Below are positions 1-10,910 of a stretch of 64,000 bases of DNA, one piece after another (within the stretch, counting starts at the first letter, position 1; every line of letters begins with the position of its first letter). The stretch comes from Agroathelia rolfsii (taxonomy: Eukaryota; Basidiomycota; Agaricomycetes; Amylocorticiales; Amylocorticiaceae), in contig JABRWF010000006.1 of assembly GCA_018343915.1 (NCBI GenBank), positions 3,472,001-3,536,000 of the forward strand, in the 5' to 3' direction. The position numbers and the translations under genes are program-made. The notes below the pieces were generated by a model. That model was not told where the DNA came from. It saw only the letters and a list, made by a program, of their open reading frames with translations, and did no database searches.

Positions 1-796
1 CAAAATAAAAATAATGCATTCAAAGTATGTGAGAGATATGGAACATGTACAAGACATTTTGAGAGAGAGAGAGACCGAGATCAAACTATCACAGATGGAA
101 AACTAGTTCAAGAGAAACAAACAGAGAAACAAACATAAGAAAGGTAGAAAAGAGGTGTGTGCGTATGTGTGCGGAAAGCTAGTATTATTATCATAAGTGC
201 GAGAGAAAGACAAAGAGTAGAAGTAGACAGGGGAGAGAAAAACAAACAAAATGTGGATAGGGAGCGTAAATGAACACGAGTTACTCGATGACTGATAAAA
301 GAGAAGAAAGAGGAAAAATATACGTCGTGGTAGTATGAAGTAAATATAGTACTAGTTACGCAATGAGTAGTAAAAGGAACAGAAAGAGAGAAACAAGGGG
401 ATAGTAAAAAAAAATTGAAAAACCGTCTGTTTGACGTGGATGTGGATGCATGTGTTTTACGCGAGTTTTTGGTGTAGTACGGACAACCAGGTAAATGAAA
501 AACAGTCAACAAACATGGAATGACGCTAAAACAAAACAAAAAAAGAAAAGAACCGTTCAGATGTAATAAATGACGCAGGGGGAGAGGAGTGGGGGTAACG
601 CCCGTTGCCTGCCACAGTATCAAAGACAAACAACAACATAAACTATCCACAAATGCATGAAGAGAAAGAAGGAGAGAGGGAAGAAAGCGTGCAGGAGGGA
701 GGTGCAGCAACGAGGGAGAGGCGAGGCTTGGAACATAGGAGATTCATAATAAAGAAAGAAGAAACAAACAAAAGCGGCCCTCTTCTTCTGTCGATC
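1..796. other. 3' flank of the Msb1-like gene, purine-rich
   Basis: No supportable gene. The + strand is strongly purine-rich (GAGA and GAAA runs), so the minus strand is a long polypyrimidine tract, as often seen in fungal 3' untranslated or intergenic DNA. The long open frames here are low-complexity (Ser/Phe/Leu-rich or Glu/Arg-rich) and look like composition artefacts. Confidence 0.6.
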
Positions 797-3700
797 TCAC
801 TCGTCCTCCTCCTCAGGTTCCTCCATTACATTATGCAGCGGTGCACCATGCACGTACCGTCTCGGACTGTCCAGCCCACTCGAACCCATACCAGGCATCG
901 TCGACGGCTCTGGCAGAGACTCCTCATCGTACAAATCCGAGGGCGACGTGCTGATGCTGATATCCGAAACTGGCGACGGCGCTTTGGGAATGGAATCCAA
1001 GCGAACTGGTAGCCTTGAAGGAGGCACAACCGGTTGCGAAGACGACGATGAGGAAGAAGATGGGATGACGGGTGGCTGCTGTTGGAGCGGTTTCGGTAGG
1101 GGTCCACGCGGGATGACGAGAGGCGCAGGTGTGACTCTGGAAGAAGAACCCTGTGCGCTCTGCTGCTCTCGTTGCCTGTACATCTCAATGAGCGATGCAG
1201 TCTTGCTCCCGGATGGCTTCGGAGGCTCCTCAGGAGCTGCTGGTGCGGGAGCAGGCACAGGCGGCATGGGCAGCACGCGCAATTTCGGCTGTAAAGGCGG
1301 CACGACCGTATCTGATCTTCGCGTAAAGCCAGGCGCCAGAGCATTCGTGCCAATTCCATTAGCGTACCTATGGGGGTACGGAATGTGCTCTTCGAGATCC
1401 TCCCTCGCGCTACTATCCATCGAATCCTTCGTCAAGGACTCATCATCCGCAAACGGCCTGCGCGGCTCATTAAACCCATTCATCTCATCCGCCATTCGAG
1501 GGTCAGCAGCACCCGCAAGCTGTGGCTGGCGCGCCTGTAGTCGGCGCTCAGGGTGTAGATCAAAGTACCCCATTCCCGCGCCCCGCCGGTGTGGCCGCGG
1601 ATAAGATACCTCCGAGTCATTCTCCGTATCCCCTCCGTCGGCGGGAGACTCGCCGCTGCCGTCCTCGAAATGGCTACTGTCTCGATCCGCAATACTCGCC
1701 GTCCGAGAGTCCACCACCGGTTCCGCGTCCAACTCATCCATGTACGAAGATAACGGCAACGGAGGCGGCGTGTTCTCTCTTACCACCTCCGGCACCTCAT
1801 CCGCCCTGCCATAAGCACGGCCACCACCACCACCACTGAGACTAGGATCGATCCCTCTCGGCATACGCGGACCCACGCGCATCTCCGCAGTTTGCCCATC
1901 CAACTTCCTATCCCCCGTCGCCACGAGAATATCCACCCACGCATCATCCTGCCCACCACTACCACCTTTCTTCTTCTTCTTCGAAGGCGACACCCCATCC
2001 TCATCTTCATCATCGGTATGCCCCACCCGTGCCTCCCGCGTTTCAAACTCGACCGTGCTATACTCGGCCGCGGGCAAGCCCGAGCGACGCACCGGAGAAG
2101 CGACGGACGCGAGGCGGAAACGTGCGCCCAGCCTGCGCGGGGACTCGGAGCGATCCGCGTCGGGCCCTGTGCCAGCACCAGCACCACCACTCGGACTGGT
2201 CGGGAAACTCGACGCAGGTGGGGTAGGCAAGAACGGCGTCGTCGTCATCGAATTCACAGGTAAGCCAGGAATTGGCGGTCGGGCCGGCTTCGTTGGTGTC
2301 ATCACGCTCGCACTCGCCGCCGTGACCGAAGGGGTAGCATTGATAACCGTAGTCTGCGGCACACCAAACGACGAAATGACCTTGGTCGAGCCTGAGTTGC
2401 CATAGAGCAGGCCTTCAAACTCAACCTCGCGGTGGCTTGGGCTGAGCGGGACCTGGCCGGGGACGTACGGCCGGCCGTTGAGCGTCGTGGCCTGCTTCCA
2501 CGCCTTGGGCCGAGACGAGGTGGAGAAGATGGAGGGGATACGGGATCGGGGTGCGTTTTTGAGCGCGAGCTGCTGGCGGTATTCGAGCGGCACGAATTCC
2601 TCGTAGAGCACGAGCGTCGTTGACGTACGCGGGTCTGACGTACCGAATGTCTCGTTCGTAGGTGAGGACACGGGTAGAGAGCGGTATTCCACCTAAATTA
2701 AGTTGTATCAGGAAATGGAACGAAAGAGCGGGGTGGTGGTGGCTGGATTTTGGGGAGAGAACGCACCAAAGCCCAATTACACTCCCGATCCAGCTCCTCG
2801 TCCCTCTCCAGATCCATCCACCCACCACCATACACCAAATCGCAAAACACATCGACAAACGCCTCCTCGATGATTTCCTCGCCGCCTAGAACGGGGTCCG
2901 TGTCCCACCCAAACGCGGGTAGCGCACGTTGCGTTTTCTTCAGCTTGCGCGTGATCTCGACGTCTTTGGTCGGCCAGGCGGAGATCGTCGCCTCAACGGG
3001 CATCGAAAACTGTAGCGTCATCTTCAGCGGATCATCCGTGCGTGAAAAGCCCGCAGCGGAGAAGTCGTTCCAGGTGAGCGTGGCGCGTTTAGCGTGGCGT
3101 GCCTGTTGAAGAGAAGAGGAGGAAGAGTCAAAAAAAGACAAGTTGTCATCAGCCACGTGCATTCGCTTGGGAAGGATCAGTTGAAGAAGAAGTCCGGTGA
3201 CGACAGTCAGCCAGTAAAGGACAACAAGGAACAAAACAGAGCCGGTCGAACCAGAACCAAAAAAAAAGGCAGAGAAGAAATCAAACGCACACTTCTCGCA
3301 CTCTCTGTCAAATCAAACTGCAACTTATCCTCGCCGAGCCCACCAAACCCAAGCTCCTCAAACTCACCCCATTTGAGGTCCGTGAGACTCCTGAACCGAT
3401 CGTCCGACCGATCGTCATCCAACAGCGTCGACGATGAGGAGACCGAGCTGATCGTCGAAGGCGCGCTGGAAAGCGTGCCGGGCAAAGGCACGCCCGTATC
3501 AGGAAAACAGTTACTCGGCATATCCATCCGCTTCTTATACGCATCCGAGTACCGGGGCGGGAGTCGCAGCTGCGGCGGCGCAATACGTTGCCATTCCTTC
3601 GACATCGCCAGGATCCCGTGGGCCGCCCCGGGGGCACGCATCAACGGGTAGGGCCGCGCGTTCGCCCAGCCCGCCGCGGTGCGTACCAGATCGGGCGAGT

Positions 3701-5031
3701 ACATGCGCACGTTGCGCTTGATGCTGATGACACGCACGGTGCGGGCGCCTGTGCGCGGCTGCTGGCGCGCGGATCCAGACCGGCCCGTCGTCGACTCGAG
3801 CAGACCGGGGAGCATGGCGGGGTAGCCCCTGATCCAGTCCTTGAGCCGCGTGGGGAGGCCGAGGGAAGTGCTGCTACTTCCACCGTTACTGACGTTGTTA
3901 TTAGTGCCCCCGCTGGGATCGGTGGTGGGAGAGGAAGGGGGGACATCTTGCCAACGGATGTAGGCGAGGAGGATGTGCTCCATCGCGTTCGTTGCGCGGA
4001 GGTAGTGGTGATACGTGTGGTGGAACGAGAGTGTGGCAGGTCCAAGGCCAAACATGAGCGGGCCGAAGAGAGGGGAGAGTGTTGGGGGTGTGTGGCCCGA
4101 TGAAGCGCTGTGTGCTGTGAAACGCATCAGGAGGGAGAGGAGTGTGGTCACGATGTTTTGTAATAGGGGCACCAGCGGCGCTAAGAATGTTTCAAAGTGG
4201 TTGGGAGGGTATCTGAGCTCTTATTTTTGTTTAAAAAAAGTCAGATTTTAGAGTGAGACAGAGAGTGGATCAAACGAACGAACCAGCTTCAGTGTTCCGG
4301 AACTCGACATAATGCTCCCACGCAATCAACCCACGATAGTCCTGCCCGCTGACGACTCGCACAGCCCTGGCGAGGCCCCAGCGGAGACACATGCCGAGCT
4401 CGTGCGGACCCGCCAGCCGGGCCTCCTCGCGCCAGGCTAGGTCGGACTGGGGGGAGGGCGTGGAGCAGGTCAGCACAAAAGCCTTGATGAGGCGCCTGAT
4501 CGCATTCGCGGACACGTCCAGCGCGATCGTCGAAAATATAAACGGCGTCGTCAGGCCGCGCGAGCCAAGCTCGCCCGCGACGACGTCGACCAGGCGTGCG
4601 AGCTCGTCGAGGCCGAGGACGACGTGGCGCTGATAAGAGAGGTAGCCGTAGTCGTGCTCCTTGGCTTTGTTGTTGCCGCTACTAGTGTCACCCTCGCTGA
4701 GAATGCGAGGCGGATCGAGGTTGAGAGCTAAAAAGCTGCCATCTGGAATATCGTACAGGTCTCCAAGTGGCTCGCCAAACTCGGACTGGTATTGTTGTCT
4801 GTCGAAGGACCTGCCTGGTTTGCTGTTGGTGGAATGTTTGCCGTTAGCGCTACTGCCGCCTGGGGTGCCGTCCTTGTTCTTCTTCTTGCCCTTTTTTGTG
4901 GGCGTAGAGTCGTTGACGGACTGCCTGCTGGGTGCTCTCCCAAATTCGTCATATCCGTCGACGTTGAGCCCAAGTTTCTGCGGCGTCTTGGGCGTTGATT
5001 TCGTACGGGCGCGCGAGAAGAGACTGCTCAT
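797..5031 (-). CDS. Msb1/Mug8-domain morphogenesis protein (RhoGAP-like fold), 4 exons
   Basis: The family (yeast Msb1, fission yeast Mug8) acts in polarised growth with Cdc42/Rho1 signalling at growth sites; the role here is inferred. Exons (minus): 5031-4284, 4219-3291, 3102-2767, 2692-797. Together they give 3909 nt, an uninterrupted 1302-aa protein. Donors are GTTCGT, GTGCGT and GTGCGT; all three acceptors are AG. The N terminus (MSSLFSRARTKSTPKTPQK) is basic and Ser/Thr-rich. The family domain runs from about residue 110 (YGYLSYQRHVVLGLDELARL) through a helical RhoGAP-like region to about residue 690 and includes WGEFEELGF. The exon 4 half (about residues 672-1302) is Pro/Ser/Gly-rich, probably disordered, and ends in an acidic EEPEEEDE tail. 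The second intron (188 bp) is longer than the others and could hide an extra exon. The family call is by recognition only. Confidence 0.8.
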
Positions 5032-5467
5032 CGACAGCGAGTGCTAGCCAGCAGATGGGCAGAGAGAGATACAACGTAAGAGTAGAAGAACTGCAGAGAG
5101 GGATGTGTTGCAGCAATAAAAAGAGAGAAACGAGAGAGGAGAGAGAGGATGGATGATACAGACAGAGTGGAAGAGAGAAGAGGAGAAAAGGATGCGATGA
5201 TGTGTTTTCCACTCGGCTGTTGTCAAGTACTACACAATTCCTTTCTTTCTTTCTTTCTTTCTCTCTCTTTTTACTTGGTAGTTGAATATTCATAATAATA
5301 ATAATAATAACCATATATCACACCAAGCACTCCCAGCGTTCATTTCACTTTTCATTGTACCCAGGTCCTGCCCGGTATCATCGCTACAGAAAGAGAAAAA
5401 AAAAAACTCGTATTAATCCTACAGCAGCCATCGTTACCATCGCTAGCTCTCCTGAATCACTACCCTC
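5032..5467. other. Intergenic: Msb1-like promoter and 3' end of next gene, with microsatellites
   Basis: This separates two tandem minus-strand genes. It contains a tetranucleotide tract of TTTC units near 5241-5262 and an AAT trinucleotide tract near 5292-5310. No open frame with support on either strand. Confidence 0.6.
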
Positions 5468-6275
5468 TCACACATCCATCTTGGCCGGAGGCGGGCCCTG
5501 CGGGGGTGCGTATTGTGGATACGAGCCCATAGGTCCCTGCGGGCCAGGGTAAGCGCTGTACGACGGGGCCGGTGGCTATTATCATCAAGAGTCGTCAGCC
5601 ATTCTAGTTCCAGATGGACAACACGTAAAGAAAGAGGCAAGGGCGCAGACGATGCCATCATCGACACTCACCAAATTGGGATCGGTAGAGCCTTGGCCTG
5701 TGAAGGGGTAGTTGTACGTCGCTGGTGGCGCAACACCGGCGTCCAGGTTAGAGTTGTACGACATCTGGGCAACCTCGACATCGGCCTTGCGCGCACGGCG
5801 CTTGTTGATAAAGTATGCGAGGATGATGAGGAGGATCAAGACACCCACTGTTGTTCATGCAAAAGAAAAATAAAATAAAATTAGATCTTTTAATAAATGG
5901 GTCATATATTGCATAATGACGTACAGACGACGAGTCCCACGATGAGATGCACTTTAGAACTCACGTTCGGCTGGCAGACCTCGACGCCGAAACTGTATGA
6001 GCAAATATGAAAAAAGCATGGTACGGTCAGAGAGATCCGTGTAGGACGTAATAAACCGAGCGAATGGGACATGGGACAACGTACCCATTCTTGTTACAGA
6101 TCTCGCCCTCGGCCCTAGCAAGAGGCAGCGCGCTGGCAGCGGCAAACAGGGCAACGGCCAATGAAAGGAGTTGAGAACCTGATTACATATCATAGTCAAA
6201 GGTCAGTTTCACAGCAGCTGGTGAGGGCAATCATCCATGACGACACTGCCGCCGCCGTGGCAACAACTTACTCAT
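5468..6275 (-). CDS. Small secretory-pathway single-pass membrane protein, 5 exons, unknown function
   Basis: I do not recognise the family. Exons (minus): 6275-6272, 6178-6085, 5992-5925, 5847-5672, 5575-5468. They total 450 nt, 149 aa. The first coding exon is only 4 nt (ATG plus A). Introns are 77-96 bp with GTAAGT, GTACGT, GTACGT and GTGAGT donors. The protein has a signal peptide (SSQLLSLAVALFAAASALPL), a short lumenal part with two Cys (EICNKNGFGVEVCQPN), one transmembrane helix at about residues 55-77 (LIVGLVVLGVLILLIILAYF), a basic stop-transfer NKRRARK, and a Pro/Tyr/Gly-rich cytosolic tail. This is type I topology. Splicing restores one frame across all five exons and assembles the helix from two exons, which supports the model. 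It might be a sensor or adaptor; nothing in the sequence decides. Confidence 0.75.
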
Positions 6276-8036
6276 GATGAATTATATATTCGGTTCGTTG
6301 AAGCGAGTGATGTTATAAAATAAAGAAGAGAAAAATCCCAGTGACTGAAAGGGAATTAATCAAGGCAAGAAGATAACAAACAAGGATACAATGAAAGGGA
6401 AAAATAAAAAGAGACAATGAGAACGAGTGGGAAGAGAGGGATGGTGAGACCGCACAGCAGCTGGGGGGAAAACCTCATCCATTGCTCATGTCTTGCGTTA
6501 TTATATTCTCTCACCTACCCCCGTCGTCGAATCAATTTTGATCCTGTTGTTTGCCGCATAATAAGAGGCAGTGCGAAGCCACTCTCTGACTATTGTTGTT
6601 TTGATCCATTGTGGTTTCGTTTCCGCCTTTGTCTAACTAGGATAGTGATAGCCATCATCTCCATTATTCCGCATGGCCCAATACCGTAGCGACCGGAGCT
6701 CCCTCTACTGGAGTTACTCCTATCACATGCCTACTAAAACATTTTTTATGAACAACCGATGATTGATGATATCTCGACTCTTTCTCACCAGCACCCGTAA
6801 CAAACAAACGACTATGACTATGCACACACAACAACCCACACTTAGCTCATTCCAGCTCATGCCGAAGGCACCATCTGATGCACCATCAACTAGGGTTGAT
6901 GCCACTTACCCCCATGTTTCCCTTCCCGGGGGGGGGGGGGAGGGCTTTACTACCGCCTACTCCACCACCGTGATCAGCTTGCAATCGTCGGTGCCAACCT
7001 CGGCCACTGGCGTTTCGCACTTGCTTCGGCAATGCCGTCTTGTCAACTGATTGTCTTACGCTCGTTCGCTTTTTTTGTATTTTGTATCGCCACATTATAG
7101 AAACAATTGGGAATGAATGAATGAAAAAAATGAGAGTTTCAAGGGAAAACAACCATCTTGAGCTGTCTATGTGAAAAAAAAAATTGCAGTACCTACGACC
7201 GCCCAGTGTTTGCTTATATGTGCTCGGGTTTGCGTCACATCGTTCGCAATTGCCATCAAACCTCAGATCAGCATCTTTTGATCATGAGGATTGAATATGA
7301 AGCGGAACAACCATTTCGTGTGAGAGCCGAGGTTACTACATTATGAGATCATTTGGGGTATGAACAGCGCTTCAGATGCATAGGTGCTGATTGGCATAGA
7401 AGCAAATACATGTATGCGCATCTCGACTTTGACACATCTGTGAACTGATTCAATGTACGCACTGTCGATTGTCTTGAAGTTTATTTTGCAGTGCCCAATA
7501 CAAGTGAGTTGCCAGTGGAAAGCCTCAAGAGCCTTGGAACTTACAAAAAAAGGTCATTGATTAAATGTAGGGTACAGTGAAATACAAATCAAATCAAGGT
7601 ACAACAAGGCCAACTACACAGAATTTCCAAAGCAAAAAGGGGTATCAAGTATGTATGTATGTTTTTCTAAAGCATTTAGCTTTTATATGCAATATTCCAC
7701 CAAGAACAAGGAAGAGGAAAGAGGAGGGGAAAATATGAGTTTCCAACAATTCGAATGAACAATCCAAGCTAATTGTTACAACAACATCGAAGAAATGATA
7801 AAAAATTGTTTACAAACTGTCAAATCATCATTCCTGTCCGGATCATAAGAAAGAAAGAAAAGGGTACGAGGAAAACATCATTGCGTAGTCAGCCATATTA
7901 TCCCTTTCAGATTTAAAAGAATACAGCCACCAATCGCCCGCTAGCCAACTCAGTGACCCATTAATAAACCAGGCCAAAAAAAAAAATCAAGACACTCCCA
8001 TCTCACTTATCCCCACTTACTCACTCACTCACTCCT
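6276..8036. other. Intergenic region, 1.76 kb, no gene seen
   Basis: Promoter side of the small membrane protein gene and downstream side of the glycosidase-like gene. There is a G homopolymer near 6929-6938. The short frames have no family likeness and no convincing splice partners. No tRNA-like cloverleaf was noticed. Confidence 0.5.
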
Positions 8037-9784
8037 TTAGAAAAGCAACCACCCCGCGATGCCTGCACCTACACTCATCGCCCATATCCAGCTGGTGGCC
8101 TTCAAGCTAGTCGCACCATTAGCACCCTTGCTTCCCAACGCGACCCAGTCCTGGTACGCAGCCGTCATCTCGACAATGAACGCCTCGCCCTCGGGACTGC
8201 GCGACCCTTGGTCGGGATAGTTGTACGGATCGACGACGGGTGTGAGCCAGCCGGAGGAGTCAAAGTGCGTCAGCGGGGTGGAGAGCGTGGTCGGGGCGGA
8301 GGAGGAAGCGGAGCTCGTGGTGGCTGAGGAAGAGGAAGAGGAAGAGTTGATGGAAGACAGCGCCTTGCGAGATAACTCGGCCTGTGGGAGGTGCTTGTAC
8401 ACATCCACGAGTGTGGCGAGACGGTAGACTGTGCTGGCGAGCAACGCCGTCGACGAGGCGTCATAGAACGTGCTGCCGTTGTCGGGGTAATTTCGGAAGA
8501 TGTGCGTGGCATCCTGTGATAATAACGTAAAAATTTGACAACCAGTTTGTCAGCAAGCAGTGAAATGATCATCAGGTGAGCATATGATGATTTGATACTT
8601 GCCAGATGTGGGTATATGCCGTCATGAATGCCCTCAATCCAGCTTTGTAGATCGGATTGTTCGGATTTGAACGAGCTGGCGTATTGCGAGCGCTTGATCG
8701 TAGCCAAAACACGAAGCATGCCAGCAGCCGCCCAGCCGTTACCTGCAACACAACATCCAGATCCACATACGCATGTTGAGTAAATGACCTCCTTTTTTAC
8801 TCGTCGATATTACAGGGGAAAAAAAACGCACCCGTAGCCCAATGACCGGGATCCTGATTCACCGGCCCAAATTCAATGTGCTTCCACATCGATCCAGAAG
8901 ACGAATTTGACGACACGAGGTAATTGCGATAGAGTTTTATCTGATTATAACTCTCCGAGATGAGACTCTGGTTATTCGTCAGGACGCCGTAATAGGCCAA
9001 GAAAGGCGGGACCATATAAACGAAATCGGACCAGAGTTGGAGATACTGTGTGCGATGCGATATAGCTACAAAAGAATGTATATTATATGAGCAATTACAG
9101 CGGTCCTGCCATATCAGCTGACGTCGGACACGCACCTCCGTCTGGCGTCTTGGGAACCTTCCACATCAGAAAGTCCAACTGATCCTGCGCTGCGCCGACA
9201 TAGTTCTCTCCCGTTTGGCCAGTCCAGTTGGCGAGCAAGACAGCGACACCGATGGAGGCTGGATCTGCCGCCGAGTCGTCCGAGATGAGAGGCTGGGGGC
9301 CTTGGATGCCGCCGTTGGACGTGGATCGGTTCGCGACTGTATTTTTTGCGACTACATACCATGTACAGGTTTGTAAGCCAGCCGGGTGAGGATGTCAATC
9401 CTCTTTTGGTCGCACAAAAATGACCAGGACAGAGCTTACTGGACAAGACGGGGGCCATGGCAGCCGTCAAATTAGACGGAATACTGGTAGGTGGGGGTAA
9501 ACTGGTCGAATTGGGGGACACCACGGAGAAGATAGGCGCCGAATATTCCAACAGCGCTTGGGCGCGTGTTCCAAGCTCCCATCTATGTTGTGTCAATAAT
9601 GTCAGTCGAGCTATGGCAAAACCAACGCTGGGGTCAATGCATACGGCTGCTGGGCACCCTGGGCCAGATTGTTGATGACGACCTGCAAGTCCTGGTCACT
9701 CAGCGTCTGGGCACGGGCAACGGAGACCGCCCCCAGGAATAGCCAAAAGCAAAGAGAAAATTGTACAAGGTCTTTACTGAACAT
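8037..9784 (-). CDS. GPI-anchored six-hairpin glycosidase-like protein, 6 exons
   Basis: Exons (minus): 9784-9645, 9582-9440, 9351-9136, 9065-8832, 8742-8603, 8513-8037. Together 1350 nt, 449 aa. The start ATG at 9784 opens a signal peptide (hydrophobic core FSLCFWLFLGAVSVARA). The body resembles (alpha/alpha)6 six-hairpin glycosidases of the GH88/GH105 type: DFVYMVPPFLAYYGVL, then GHWATGNGWAAAGMLRVL, close to the W-x-x-GNGW motif of that superfamily. Several N-glycosylation sequons are present. A Ser-rich linker and a hydrophobic C terminus (WIWAMSVGAGIAGWLLF) after small residues suggest a GPI anchor, so it is probably a cell-surface or wall enzyme. Intron 5 begins GCAAGT, a GC-AG intron; only that donor gives phase 0. 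Substrate unknown; unsaturated uronide hydrolysis is one family activity. Confidence 0.75.
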
Positions 9785-10910
9785 GACGAAGAGGGAAAAG
9801 GGAAGAGCAAACACGTCGAGGGTCAGCTATCCTCTTTCAGATTTTGAAAGGTAGTGGGTAGAGTTGCGTGGTGAATCCGAGTCCAGAGAGAGAGAAAGAG
9901 TTCAGAGGCCGGGGCAGGAAAACAACATGTACATTTAACCTCACTGGCAAGTCAGCCGCTGAAGGGGCTCCGGATGATCTGATGACATCACAAACATGCC
10001 TGATTGGCCGGCCCCAAGAAAAGACTAAGACTAGGGGAGAAACCATTATGCGCATGTGAGAATGAGAGAGTGAGAGTGAGGGAGGCGGATTCGGTGCTTT
10101 TCACGATTGCGTATCATCGCCACGACGCAGTTGCAGTTGCGTTGAGAAAGACAAGCAAGCATGTTCACAAATGACGTAGTCGCTCTTCCTTTTTCTTTTT
10201 CATTTTTGGATGAATAAAAGCTCTTCTAAAGCCGGTTTACAGTCCAAGGCCCAGGCACATAAGGCTTCCTTGCCTGAACAGAGAAATATTTCATATCTGA
10301 GTACAATATCTATCCCTCTATATCCACGATACGGCCAAGTAATTCGTCAAAAAAGCCACTGTTCCCCCAATTTTGTTGATGGGCACCAAAAGATCGAGGT
10401 CAGCAGGTCACGTGGCAACCTCTAAACCTCCCTGATATTGCATAACTTCTAAAGGTAAGAATTGTTTTATTTTATTTTATTGGGGGGGATGCGTTCGGGC
10501 TAGCGTTGCTCCCCCGTTACAGGCGTAGTCACTTTGATTTTTGGTTGTTGCTTTTACTCAGAAAGCAGCCAATCAGAACCTGAGTGTGACGGTTAGGTCA
10601 CAGAGATAACACATGAGAGAGAAAGAAGTGGTGTAGATGGTAGATTCGGTTCAAGCCTAGGTACTACGCCTCCTACGATACATGCGTATTTATATGCGTA
10701 CGAGTAGAAACTATACAGTATCATATCATTTATTTGTCCCCTCCGGGATCGTTCGTACCAACAACAAGATGCCAGAGGGATAGCGGCGCGGTGACATGCG
10801 GTCACGAAGTGACGGAGCGTTACACTGAGAAGGTCACGTGAACCTTGGCAAAGTCGATTGCCATTATGACAAGGGCCAACTACCATCGACTGGATCCTCC
10901 ATCTTGCACA
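9785..10910. promoter_or_regulatory. Divergent promoter interval between glycosidase-like and Crinkler-like genes
   Basis: The two genes start in opposite directions from this 1.1-kb interval. A CACGTG E-box-type palindrome sits at 10,835-10,840, about 70 bp before the Crinkler-like ATG. A similar CACGTG lies at 38,722-38,727, upstream of the second copy. Binding by a bHLH factor is inference. No other feature is supported. Confidence 0.4.

Noticed and set aside
108..710. 200-codon minus-strand frame and overlapping plus-strand frames near the left edge
   Set aside because: Composition-driven (polypyrimidine/polypurine), no ATG-supported exon structure, no family likeness.
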